Below are positions 51,566 through 60,368 of a stretch of DNA of 64,000 bases, piece by piece; positions within the stretch are counted from its first letter, which is position 1; each line of letters begins with the position of its first letter. A model generated the notes under the pieces. It had not been told where the DNA came from. It saw only the letters and a list, made by a program, of their open reading frames with translations, and did no database searches. Location of the stretch: positions 1 to 64,000 of the forward strand of contig CAVONV010000011.1 of NCBI GenBank assembly GCA_963697355.1. The letters are read 5' to 3'. The translations under genes and the position numbers were made by a program. Origin of the DNA: CAVONV01 sp963697355. GTDB taxonomy: Bacteria > Acidobacteriota > Vicinamibacteria > Marinacidobacterales > DATDRI01.

Positions 51566-53929
51566 ATGCCTTCCTTGCGGCTTCTCGCCGTCGCACTTCT
51601 TTCGGCTTCGCTCCTCTCGTACGAGATTGCACTCCTACGGGTTTTTTCCATCGCGCTTTGGCACCACTTCGCCTACCTCATTTTGAGCATCGCCATGCTC
51701 GGATTCGGAGCAAGTGGAACGGCACTCTCTTTGATCCAGCCTCATCCTCGCCACCTGGAGCGTTGGTTCGTACCGCTCGCGTGGGCCACGGCTCTGGCCG
51801 AGGTTGGGGGTCTAGCGCTCGCGCTCAAAGTTCCCTTTGAGCCTTTCCTCTTGGCCTGGGATTTCACGCAAGGCACGAGACTACTCGCGTTTTACGTTCT
51901 ACTGGGGTTTCCCTTCCTTCTCGGTGCTTCGGCCATCGCTCTGGTCCTTCTCACTCGGCAGCGCGTCCGGGAGGTCTATTTCGCGGATCTTTGCGGAGCC
52001 GGTACAGGCGCGCTCATTATTGCATTCGTCTTCTATTACATGGATCCGTCTCGAGCCATAGGCCTCGTGGCCGCGCTAGCTTCTCTATCTGCTGCCCTTG
52101 CCACGAAGCGGATATCCTGGAAGGTTCTGGCGGCTGCAACGACGTTGACCATTCCGATTGCGGGCTATTCCCTTCTCGAACAGAACACATCTCCCTACAA
52201 AGGACTCTCCACGACCCTCACGATGCCCGAGGCGAGTCTCGTTGCACATGCCACGAGCCCCTTGTCAGTACTCCAAGTCGTCTCGAGTCCGACGATAAGA
52301 TATGCACCGGGCCTTTCACTCAACTTCGTGGGCGAGATTCCGGAGCAAATCGCGATTTTTGCCGATGGTGACCAACTTGGCGTCATGACTCATGCCGGCT
52401 CGAATCTCGACTTTCTCGACCACATGACCACAGCTCTTCCCTATCACATGGTCCCGCAAGATTTCTCCGCTCTCGTGCTCGGTGCCGGCGGAGGAATGGA
52501 GGTTCTCTCGGCACTCCACCATGGAGCCGGACAGGTCGTAGCGGTCGAGATGAACCCTCAAGTCGTTCGTCTGGTAGATGATGTGTTCTCGGACTTCAGT
52601 GGGGGTCTCTACTCCGATGAGAGAGTCCGTGTGAAAATCGCGGAGGCAAGGCGATACGTTGAAACGACAACCGAGCAATTCGACCTCATCTCTCTTTCGT
52701 TACTGGACTCGTTCTTGTCGTCGGCAAGCGGAGTTCATGCTGCGAGCGAAAGCTACTTGTATACGGTAGAGGCATTGGCTGCTTGCCGCGATCGCCTCAA
52801 GCCAGGCGGTGTCCTGGCCATAACGCGATGGATCAAGACTCCTCCACGAGAAGTGCTGAGGATGTTCAACACGCTTGTCGAAGTCACTCATGAAACGAAC
52901 ATCGAGACGCCCGGAGACCATCTGGCCGGGATTCGTGGTTGGTCGACCGCCACTCTGCTTCTCAAGAATACCTCGTTTACCAGGGAAGACATCGAGTCCA
53001 TCCGTACATTTTCTGAGGATCGGTCATTCGATCTCATCTGGCATCCGGGATTCCTGCTGTCGGAAGCCAACCGGTACCACATCCTCTCCCGGCCTTACTA
53101 TGCTGAAGCGGCAGGTTGGCTCCTATCCAACGAACGGAAGTCCTTTGTCAGAGACTACCCATTCCGTATCGATCCGACCACGGACGACCGTCCCTACTTC
53201 TTTCATTTCTTTCGTTGGAGCACACTCCCCTCATTCATCCAGGAGCTCGGACTCTCTTGGATTCCGTTCGTCGAATGGGGATACCTGATCCTCCTCGCCG
53301 TGGTCGTACAAGCCATACTCGCATCAACCAGCCTGATGCTGGCACCTTTCATCATCACACCGACTATGAGGAGATCGTCTCCCTTCGGTCGCCTTCGTGT
53401 AGCGACCTACTTCGGATGCCTCGGATTGGGTTACCTGTTCATCGAAATTGCGTTCATTCAAAAGTTCTCCCTCTTTCTCTCCCACCCCATCCTTGCAGCA
53501 ACCACCGTTTTGGCCTCTATGTTGTTCTTCTCTGGGTTGGGCAGCCTGATGCTCGCCAAACATCATGTCTTCAAGGTGGCCGCTGCAATTGCCGGTTTGT
53601 TGCTCGTATATCCTTTGATGTTGCCAGCTTGGTTCACACTACTGTTCGATCGGCCCGACTTCGTTCGCGTGCTGGGCTCCATTGTGGTCATTGCACCTCT
53701 GGCCTTCCTGATGGGAGCTCCCTTTCCTCTCGGCCTCGAAAGGCTGAGGAGACAATCCCCGCAGCTCGCCCCCTGGGCATGGGGTGTGAATGGATTTGGA
53801 AGTGTACTGGGTCCTCCGCTGGCAACGTTACTGGCCATGTCTTGCGGATTCCGTGTGGTGTTTATTACAGGAGCCGCTCTGTATCTATTGGCAGGAATCG
53901 TTCTAGCCGAGGCGCACAATGACCATTGA
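51566..53929 (+). CDS. Membrane protein with spermidine-synthase-like methyltransferase fold
   Basis: 787 residues. About seven N-terminal helices (to ~residue 215), a soluble SpeE-like Rossmann domain (SALVLGAGGGMEVLSALHHGA; VVAVEMNPQVVRLVDDVF; DLISLSLLDSF) and six or so C-terminal helices (FGCLGLGYLFIEIAFIQKFS; GVNGFGSVLGPPLATLLA). The GGGMEVL motif differs from the GGDGG of true spermidine synthases, so polyamine synthesis is doubtful. Such MFS/SpeE-like fusions are common in Acidobacteria and deltaproteobacteria; the function is unknown. It follows pcm by about 40 bases. Confidence 0.82.
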   Translation: MPSLRLLAVALLSASLLSYEIALLRVFSIALWHHFAYLILSIAMLGFGASGTALSLIQPHPRHLERWFVPLAWATALAEVGGLALALKVPFEPFLLAWDFTQGTRLLAFYVLLGFPFLLGASAIALVLLTRQRVREVYFADLCGAGTGALIIAFVFYYMDPSRAIGLVAALASLSAALATKRISWKVLAAATTLTIPIAGYSLLEQNTSPYKGLSTTLTMPEASLVAHATSPLSVLQVVSSPTIRYAPGLSLNFVGEIPEQIAIFADGDQLGVMTHAGSNLDFLDHMTTALPYHMVPQDFSALVLGAGGGMEVLSALHHGAGQVVAVEMNPQVVRLVDDVFSDFSGGLYSDERVRVKIAEARRYVETTTEQFDLISLSLLDSFLSSASGVHAASESYLYTVEALAACRDRLKPGGVLAITRWIKTPPREVLRMFNTLVEVTHETNIETPGDHLAGIRGWSTATLLLKNTSFTREDIESIRTFSEDRSFDLIWHPGFLLSEANRYHILSRPYYAEAAGWLLSNERKSFVRDYPFRIDPTTDDRPYFFHFFRWSTLPSFIQELGLSWIPFVEWGYLILLAVVVQAILASTSLMLAPFIITPTMRRSSPFGRLRVATYFGCLGLGYLFIEIAFIQKFSLFLSHPILAATTVLASMLFFSGLGSLMLAKHHVFKVAAAIAGLLLVYPLMLPAWFTLLFDRPDFVRVLGSIVVIAPLAFLMGAPFPLGLERLRRQSPQLAPWAWGVNGFGSVLGPPLATLLAMSCGFRVVFITGAALYLLAGIVLAEAHNDH

Positions 53930-54046
53930 GTGGCTCGGCGCCAACGTTTCCTACTTCCAAGCTAAAGCGAGGATAGAGGAGGAGGAGGAAAACACATGCT
54001 TTGACAGCCGTCAGTCCGGTTGGTATCCTGCTTTTTCTGAGAAACT

Positions 54047-54568
54047 ATGCAATACAAAATCACATCATTGATGGTTGTGTGCCTTGCCCTCGTCTCGTTG
54101 GGTTGCGGTAACAACAATGGACCGACCACTCCAACGACGACGACCACGACTGCACCCCCTTCCCCTTCGTTTCAAATAAGTGTTTTGATGACGGTCTATC
54201 GAAACGAGACCTCGGGAGCGCTTTGGAGTCGTGGAACATTCACCGACGAGAGAATCGCTCGGATCCTACTCGGCGTGGAGGACCTGAACACGGTCACGGG
54301 GAATACGAACTTGAACAACGAAGGTGGTCGCGTAGAGATGCAGGCTGCCATCAACCGCGTCCGAACAGATTTTCAGACACCAGACTATCAAACCGCCTTC
54401 GGGGAGACTCGCGAAAACCTCGAGCGGTTCCTCAATGACGCCGACCAAGACACGTGGTCCATTGACGGTCGCAATGGACGCGGAAAAGACTGGCCACACG
54501 ATTCCAATGGCAATGACCCCGACGGCTGGACGGGGCAGATCATCGTAACCGTCACCAAGCTCAATTGA
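54047..54568 (+). CDS. Hypothetical lipoprotein with Thr/Pro linker
   Basis: 173 residues: lipoprotein signal with lipobox LVSLGC (~residue 20), a Thr/Pro-rich linker (TTPTTTTTTAPPSP) and an ~130-residue domain with MTVYRNETSGALWSRGTFTD, NLERFLNDADQDTWSIDGRN and a C-terminal WTGQIIVTVTKLN strand. The NDADQDTWSIDGRNGRGKDW stretch resembles a calcium-loop-like acidic segment, but no family is recognised. It converges with the SGNH hydrolase gene with a 13-base spacer. Confidence 0.65.
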   Translation: MQYKITSLMVVCLALVSLGCGNNNGPTTPTTTTTTAPPSPSFQISVLMTVYRNETSGALWSRGTFTDERIARILLGVEDLNTVTGNTNLNNEGGRVEMQAAINRVRTDFQTPDYQTAFGETRENLERFLNDADQDTWSIDGRNGRGKDWPHDSNGNDPDGWTGQIIVTVTKLN

Positions 54569-54581
54569 GGCGCCTTCGATT

Positions 54582-55340
54582 TCAGGTGGTGATCTTCTCA
54601 AGCAGTTCCTGAATGGAATTGAGCCAGGTCACGGCCATCATCTCGTAACCGCTGTCGTTGGGATGCAAACCATCCGGCCCCTGCCCGCTCATATTGCCGT
54701 TCCAATCGGACTCGTGATCGGCAACTAGAACGTCCTGCTGGTTGGCTTCCTGTCGGATCACGACGTTCAGTCGAGGGACATTTTCGATTCCATTGATACG
54801 AAAGCCCTCGGGGTTTAGAGGAGGATAAGTAGCTATAATGACTTGACTTCCGGACCGGAGAACCCGTCTCATCATCTCGTTCAGGTTCGCACGCACCAAC
54901 GGAAAACGGGGATTGGAACTGTTCACATCCACAATCCCCTCCAACAATAGTACCAAATCAGGATTGTAGAGTCGGAGCTCACCACTCAAGCGCTCCACCC
55001 CCTCAGTGGAAGTCTCGCCACCGATCCCGGAATTGATGAGCTCCAGTCCTTCGCCGTACTCTTGGCTCAGCAAACGAGCCAACTTGGGCACGTAACCTTC
55101 AACAGCGGTCAAGGTCGGCATGAAACCGCCGACCCGCGAAGTCGTACCGTACGTGAGGCTGTCTCCAAAACAGAGGATACGTTTGAAGGGGAAATCTTGC
55201 GTCGTCTGTCCGATGGCCACCGCCCCGCCGGCACTCATCGACGGATTCGTTTCCGACGAGGTGACCTGCGGTCCTACCGGTGTCGGACTCTCACAAGCTA
55301 CGATGCTTAGTACCAAGAAGATCAATACGGCTTGTCTCAT
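54582..55340 (-). CDS. SGNH/GDSL hydrolase lipoprotein
   Basis: 252 residues: lipobox SIVAC, then the SGNH blocks: block I FGDSLTYG with the nucleophile Ser, block II INSGIGGETSTEG with its Gly, block III-like VLLLEGIVDVNSS (the usual GxND Asn is replaced: EGIVDVN), and block V DGLHPNDSGY with catalytic Asp-His. Likely an envelope-anchored esterase or deacetylase (TesA/acetyl-xylan-like). Its start is three bases from the ssnA stop, so the two are probably co-transcribed. Confidence 0.88.
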   Translation of the reverse strand: MRQAVLIFLVLSIVACESPTPVGPQVTSSETNPSMSAGGAVAIGQTTQDFPFKRILCFGDSLTYGTTSRVGGFMPTLTAVEGYVPKLARLLSQEYGEGLELINSGIGGETSTEGVERLSGELRLYNPDLVLLLEGIVDVNSSNPRFPLVRANLNEMMRRVLRSGSQVIIATYPPLNPEGFRINGIENVPRLNVVIRQEANQQDVLVADHESDWNGNMSGQGPDGLHPNDSGYEMMAVTWLNSIQELLEKITT

Positions 55341-55343
55341 TAG

Positions 55344-56663
55344 CTACATTCTCTCCCAAAGTCTTTTTGCAGTTTGTCTAGCTCGAGCCCGAATTCGAGA
55401 CTCGTCGAGGTGAGGAAAAATGCCGTCCTTGTACACGATTCTCCCGTTGATGATCACGGCCTTGACCGGTGCGCGTCCAAGTCCCCCAAACAAGTGGTCC
55501 GCCACATTCGTGGGGGTCAATGGCGTCGATGGCACATAGTCCAAAACGACTAAATCGGCACGCGCCCCGGGTTTGATTTTCCCCAGTGGCGGTCCGAAGA
55601 GACTCGTAGCGAGATCGGCGTTACCGGAAAAGGCCGCTCGATACGACACCTCCAAGGATTCCGAAGGGCTCCTTCCCCTCAGCCGTTGTTGCAGCACGGA
55701 GGCACGGAACTCTTCGAATAGCCCCGGAGAGAATCCATCCGATCCAATCGCCGGCAGCATCCCCATCGAACTCCACCGCCCCAGATCGCCCAGACCCGCC
55801 GAACTAGAGGCGTTGGATTGCGGACATTGTACAACAACGGCACCGGTACCTGTGATGCGCTCATAGTCACCTTCTTCGAGGTGAAGACAATGTGCAGCAA
55901 TCGTTCCCTTTCGTAACACGCCGGCCGTCGTCAGTCGTTCAACAGGCGTCTTCTGATACTTGTTTCGCGCGTCGGCCAGGTCGGACGCATCTTCGGCCAC
56001 ATGGACATGGAAACCACAGTCGAGATCCTTGGACGTTTCAACCGCTCTATCCAGCGTTGGTTCTGAGACCGAATAGGAAGCATCGAGTCCGAGGAGTCCA
56101 GCCATCATACCCGTTTTCGTCGCCCGGCATTGGGTGACAAAGCGCAGATTCTCTTCGACCCCGGCTAGGGCGGTCTCGGTTCCATCCCAATCCGATACGC
56201 CGTAGGACAAACAACCCCTCACTCCGACTTCGGTAAACGCACGCCAAACAGCATCAAGGCTCCCTTCAACCGCATTCGGACTCGAATGATGGTCGATGAT
56301 AGAAGTACAACCTGTTCGGACGGAGTCCATGAGACCGGAGAGAGCGCTCACATACACATCCTCCTCATCGAGCGACCTGGCAAACCGCCACCAGAACCTC
56401 TCCTGAAGCTCGCGGAAGGTCTTAATGCTCTCAAGCGGCAATCCCGGTGCCAAACTTCTCCACAAGTGAGCATGACCGTCGACAAGGCCGGGCATGAGCA
56501 CACACCCCATCACATCGAGCGTATCCGAGTCTTCATAGAGATCAATGAGCTTTCCTATTTTCCCGAAATCGACAATCGTTTTACCCTCGATGGCCACGAG
56601 CGCCCCTTCGATAATCGGAACAGTCTCCTGTAACGTGACCAAAGTGGCATTAGTGATGATCAT
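55344..56663 (-). CDS. ssnA: Putative aminohydrolase SsnA
   Basis: Amidohydrolase superfamily enzyme of 439 residues with metal ligands in GLVDGHAHLWRSL (HxH), FHVHVAED, AHCLHLEEGD and the Asp in GSDGFSPGLFEEF. SsnA proteins are encoded with selenium-dependent molybdenum hydroxylases, YgfK and carbamate kinase in purine-degrading clusters; the substrate is unproven. Its finding here with XdhC, YqeC and carbamate kinase within 9 kb supports that pathway. Other chlorohydrolase/deaminase activities cannot be ruled out. Confidence 0.83.
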   Translation of the reverse strand: MIITNATLVTLQETVPIIEGALVAIEGKTIVDFGKIGKLIDLYEDSDTLDVMGCVLMPGLVDGHAHLWRSLAPGLPLESIKTFRELQERFWWRFARSLDEEDVYVSALSGLMDSVRTGCTSIIDHHSSPNAVEGSLDAVWRAFTEVGVRGCLSYGVSDWDGTETALAGVEENLRFVTQCRATKTGMMAGLLGLDASYSVSEPTLDRAVETSKDLDCGFHVHVAEDASDLADARNKYQKTPVERLTTAGVLRKGTIAAHCLHLEEGDYERITGTGAVVVQCPQSNASSSAGLGDLGRWSSMGMLPAIGSDGFSPGLFEEFRASVLQQRLRGRSPSESLEVSYRAAFSGNADLATSLFGPPLGKIKPGARADLVVLDYVPSTPLTPTNVADHLFGGLGRAPVKAVIINGRIVYKDGIFPHLDESRIRARARQTAKRLWERM

Positions 56664-56828
56664 GTCTCGAGTCGGTTGTTTTCACGTGTAACGGATACAA
56701 ATCAAGACGCCCGAAGCCGTTTTGCCAAGAAAATAAGTTTAGCATTCACGAATCGAAATCGAAACAGGCTCAGCGATGGACAACCTTAGATACGAGGCGA
56801 GATCCAATAAGCGATTTCGGCAGGGGGC

Positions 56829-58346
56829 CTATCGGCTGCCCGTTCCCTCACGCCGAAGAGCTCGCTTCAGCCAGCCGAACACAATAGAAACCACAATTAA
56901 GGTGGGGATGATCTCCAAACGCCCCATCCACATGGATAGGATCAAAGAGAGCTTGGCGATCAAAGGAAGACTGGGATGGGTGATTCCTGTGGACAGGCCG
57001 ACGTTACCTTGGGCGGAAGAAACTTCCAAGATGACCTCGCTGAGGGCGTACTGCGGCGGAACGCAATGTAGCAACACGACGATACCCACTCCGAGCACCA
57101 CAGCCCATAGCACGGCTAATGTTCCTGCGTTCTGCACCATTCGGTTGGCCTCGGACTCCTCCATCACCTCACCGTCGAGCTCGTATTTCAGAAGCTGATG
57201 GGGCTTCAAGCGAATGCGCCGGAGGTGCCATCGGAGCCCTTTATGTAACAGAACCACACGAACCTGTTTCAATCCTCCGGCTGTCGAGCCGGCCGCTCCT
57301 CCGAGGACCATCGCCAGGCTCAAAAGAAGCCGCCCGGTGGGACTCCAGGCATGTAGATCCTCGGTCTGAAAGCCTGCTGTACCTAGGGCGGAAACCCATT
57401 GGAAGGCCGACTCGACCCAGAGGAAAGAACCGCTCCACCAGTAGTTCTCCAGCATCAATAACGCCGATCCCAAACCCAAGAGCACCCACAACATCCGATG
57501 CTGCGAATCCTGCCACAAGGCGGATAGTCGTCCTTTGCTGAGAACCTGATAGTGAACAGCGAAACTAGTGGCGCCCAGTATCATGACAACCATCGCCATC
57601 ACTTGTGTAAGGACATCGTAGTCACCGATACTCTTGTCGGTCACCCCGAAGCCACCGGTGGATAGCCCCGTCATTCCATGGTTGATGGCCTCCCACCAAG
57701 ACATCCCCACACCTCTGAGCAACAAGATGGAGACGACCGTCAACAGAAGGTAAATCCACCATATCGTGCGCACCGTAGATATCGCAGAAGGGAGAATCTT
57801 CTTCGATCGCCCCTCGGAGAAATAAAGGCTGTAAGCACTCGTGGTATGGCTCAAGATCGAGAGCATTAGAAGAATGACTCCGCCACCCCCGATCCACTCC
57901 ATGAACGAACGCCACCACTGAAGGCTGTGCGGCAACTGAGAGGGCCGAAGAGCCATGGTGAGACCGGTACCGGTAAAGCCAGAAAAAGACTCGAATAGCG
58001 CATTGATGGGATTCAAGAACACGAGAACGGTCGGCGACCCGGCTCCTAGAGCTGATAGACGCAAGGCCACCCCAAGAATTGGAATCATTCCAATGACGGG
58101 CACCACGAGCCATCCAATGGCGGCAACCACCATGCCATGGTGAAGACGAGCTTCTTCATCCACGCGAAGGTAGCGAAAGAGCATCTGTCCAAGTCCGAGT
58201 GATAGTGCGGCCGTTACCACTAAAGGCCCGATGGCATATCGTTCGTCAAAGACCAAGCAAACGGGGATCGAACAGAGCGCCATGAGACCGGGCACATGGA
58301 TCATGAGTCCGAGATATCGCAGGATGATTTTGGAGTCTGTGCTCAA
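56829..58346 (-). CDS. trkH: Trk-type potassium uptake transporter TrkH
   Basis: Potassium-translocating subunit, 505 residues, four M1-P-M2 repeats. The four filter loops read SGFTGTGLTM, TGLSTGGFGVTD, SALGTAGFQTED and AQGNVGLSTG, each with a central Gly as required for potassium selectivity. C-terminal MWMGRLEIIPTLIVV is a family signature. A TrkA/RCK gene lies nine bases upstream, so subunit and regulator are made together. Confidence 0.93.
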   Translation of the reverse strand: MSTDSKIILRYLGLMIHVPGLMALCSIPVCLVFDERYAIGPLVVTAALSLGLGQMLFRYLRVDEEARLHHGMVVAAIGWLVVPVIGMIPILGVALRLSALGAGSPTVLVFLNPINALFESFSGFTGTGLTMALRPSQLPHSLQWWRSFMEWIGGGGVILLMLSILSHTTSAYSLYFSEGRSKKILPSAISTVRTIWWIYLLLTVVSILLLRGVGMSWWEAINHGMTGLSTGGFGVTDKSIGDYDVLTQVMAMVVMILGATSFAVHYQVLSKGRLSALWQDSQHRMLWVLLGLGSALLMLENYWWSGSFLWVESAFQWVSALGTAGFQTEDLHAWSPTGRLLLSLAMVLGGAAGSTAGGLKQVRVVLLHKGLRWHLRRIRLKPHQLLKYELDGEVMEESEANRMVQNAGTLAVLWAVVLGVGIVVLLHCVPPQYALSEVILEVSSAQGNVGLSTGITHPSLPLIAKLSLILSMWMGRLEIIPTLIVVSIVFGWLKRALRREGTGSR

Positions 58347-58355
58347 GCCAGCTTC

Positions 58356-59018
58356 TCAGCCGGTAAACGCTTCGATTTGGACGCCATCTACCGACTCTCG
58401 TGAGAAAACCGTGACAACATCTCCACCTTCGAGGACGGTTTCGTCCGTTGGAAGGAGGGTCTCCTCACCTCGGACGACGGAAGCCAAGATGAAACCTTCC
58501 GCCAACAACCCTTCTTGGTAAGCGCCACCTATGGTCCGACCCGTGAGCGGCGAGCTCTCGGCAAGAGTCACCTGAAACAAGCTTGCACCTTTGGGAACTG
58601 AAAAAAGCTCTTCATATCCAGGTTTCTTGACCAGACTGTACAAATGCTGAGCGACAATGACTTCAGGATTCGTCAAAACGTGAACACCAAGCCGCTCGAA
58701 TAGCGTCTTGTGTCGCGGATCGTTGACCACGCATACCAGAGTCTCGATGCCTTTTTCGTTGCCAAGAAACATGGCCATCAAGTTGGCGGAATCATCATCC
58801 GTTGTGGCCACAATCACGTCGGCCCTATCGGCGCCCGCTTCCTCCAATATCCCACCTTGGCCGATATGGGCATGCAGAACCATGGCATCGAATCGCTCCG
58901 TGGATTCTTTGGCCAGCTTCTCGTCAGATTCGATGACGGCTACATCGTGGCCATCCTTCAACAAGAGCTCGATGAGACGTGCTCCCAACGTGCCTGCACC
59001 AATAACAATGACGTACAT
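58356..59018 (-). CDS. TrkA/KtrA-type RCK regulatory protein
   Basis: Cytoplasmic NAD(H)/nucleotide-sensing gate of the Trk system. 220 residues: RCK-N Rossmann (MYVIVIGAGTLGARLIELL, IESDEKLAKE, ATTDDDSANLMAMF) and RCK-C (LFQVTLAESSPLTGRTIGG). Single RCK unit, like KtrA/CoxC-type TrkA, so it would form an octameric ring under TrkH. It is directly upstream of trkH. Confidence 0.92.
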   Translation of the reverse strand: MYVIVIGAGTLGARLIELLLKDGHDVAVIESDEKLAKESTERFDAMVLHAHIGQGGILEEAGADRADVIVATTDDDSANLMAMFLGNEKGIETLVCVVNDPRHKTLFERLGVHVLTNPEVIVAQHLYSLVKKPGYEELFSVPKGASLFQVTLAESSPLTGRTIGGAYQEGLLAEGFILASVVRGEETLLPTDETVLEGGDVVTVFSRESVDGVQIEAFTG

Positions 59019-59037
59019 AGGAGGAGTCTATAGGGAA

Positions 59038-59094
59038 GAACTCAAGAACTCAAGAATTCAAGAATTCAAGAACGTTCTTGAATTTCTGATGTCC
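59038..59094. repeat. ACTCAAGA array with a 20-base perfect palindrome
   Basis: AGAACTCAAGAACTCAAG, then AATTCAAGAATTCAAG, leads into a perfect palindrome at 59064-59083 made of ATTCAAGAAC and GTTCTTGAAT. It fills most of the spacer between the trkA and potassium-channel genes. Confidence 0.75.
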
Positions 59095-59115
59095 TTGTTT
59101 CGTGAATTCCTGCTC

Positions 59116-60171
59116 TTAGCGAGAACCGCTGACGTACTCGCGCAGCTTCTGCACTTGCTCCTCGCGGCCGAGCACAATCATGACGTCGCCAGCTTCGAGT
59201 CTAGTTTCGGGCCCGGGATTGTACTGGGCGTGTCCGCTGTCCGCGCGCCGTCGAAGAGCCAATACGATGAGTCCTGTTCGTTGAGGGATCTTGGCATCGG
59301 CAAGGGTCCGACCGGCGAGCGGAGAACCGTCCGGTATCTGCGACTCCTCCAAACGAAGTGAAATATCCCCTACCCCCATCGTAGCTACGTCCAGAAAACT
59401 GACCACCGACGGGCGAAGCAACATAGAAGCCATTCTCACGCCACCTGTCACGTTCGGTGAAATAGCGTGATCGGCTCCCGCACGGCCGAGTTTGTCGATG
59501 GTCTCTTCATCGATAGCTCGGGCAACTATATTCAACTGGGGACAGAGCCCTCTAGCCGTCAGGCACAACAGGAGGTTGTCCGCATCGGCTGTCAGACAAG
59601 CCGCCAGCCCCGCAGCGCGCTCGATTCCAGCCAACCTTAATGTGTGTTCTTTTGTTGCGTCGCCCTCAATGATGTGTTGGTCCGGATACTCCTTGAGAAG
59701 TTCCGCAAGGCGATTGGCATCGGATTCGAGGAGTACGAAAGGTCGCTCGGACCGCAGGAGCTCATCGACGACCACTCTTCCCATCCGCCCGCCACCACAA
59801 ACGATAACATGCTGCGACATTTCGGATATTCTCCGCATGACTCGACGCCTCCGTAGGACACCGGCTAGATCGAGCTCTAGAATCAGTGCCGTGATCAGTC
59901 CCCACCACATTCCGAGTCCGGTAACGCCAAATATGATGAGAGCCATCGTCAAGACCCTGCCATGGTCTGACAAAGGATGGACCTCCATGAATCCAACAGC
60001 ACTCACCGTCGTCACCGCCATATACAACGAGTCATAAAGGCTCCAATCCTCGGTCCACCGGTAACCCACCAAGCCGATGACGAGCACTGCGAAAAAATAC
60101 GCGGTCACCCAGGCAAAACGCCTCTGGAAAGGAGCGAGTGCCTGCCTTATCGGACCCTTAGATGGTTTCAT
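59116..60171 (-). CDS. Potassium-channel-like protein with RCK domain and aberrant filter
   Basis: 351 residues: two transmembrane helices around a pore loop (AYFFAVLVIGLVGYRWTEDW; LTMALIIFGVTGLGMWWGLI), then RCK-N (VIVCGGGRMGRVVVDELL; GDATKEHTLRLAGIERAAGL) and RCK-C (IPDGSPLAGRTLADAKIP). The pore reads TTVSAVGFMEVHPLSD: where homologues have TVG(Y/F)G, residues 58-62 are AVGFM. Loss of the first Thr and last Gly should change or abolish potassium selectivity. Its proximity to trkA and trkH suggests a regulatory or ion-homeostasis role. Confidence 0.88.
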   Translation of the reverse strand: MKPSKGPIRQALAPFQRRFAWVTAYFFAVLVIGLVGYRWTEDWSLYDSLYMAVTTVSAVGFMEVHPLSDHGRVLTMALIIFGVTGLGMWWGLITALILELDLAGVLRRRRVMRRISEMSQHVIVCGGGRMGRVVVDELLRSERPFVLLESDANRLAELLKEYPDQHIIEGDATKEHTLRLAGIERAAGLAACLTADADNLLLCLTARGLCPQLNIVARAIDEETIDKLGRAGADHAISPNVTGGVRMASMLLRPSVVSFLDVATMGVGDISLRLEESQIPDGSPLAGRTLADAKIPQRTGLIVLALRRRADSGHAQYNPGPETRLEAGDVMIVLGREEQVQKLREYVSGSR

Positions 60172-60368
60172 TTCTCATATTGCAGGACCGCGGCCCCGAA
60201 CGTCGCCCTTAGGGGTGCCCCTCGCGGATTGATTCGCAGTCAGCTATTGGTTTCTTCGGATCTCGGTTTCAGTCGAGAACCATGTGGCATCGTTCGCTCG
60301 TGCCCTTGACTTTGCGGAAGAGTCTTGGGTGTGGAATGGAGTCGATGGTCCCTTCGAGCGAACATCCG

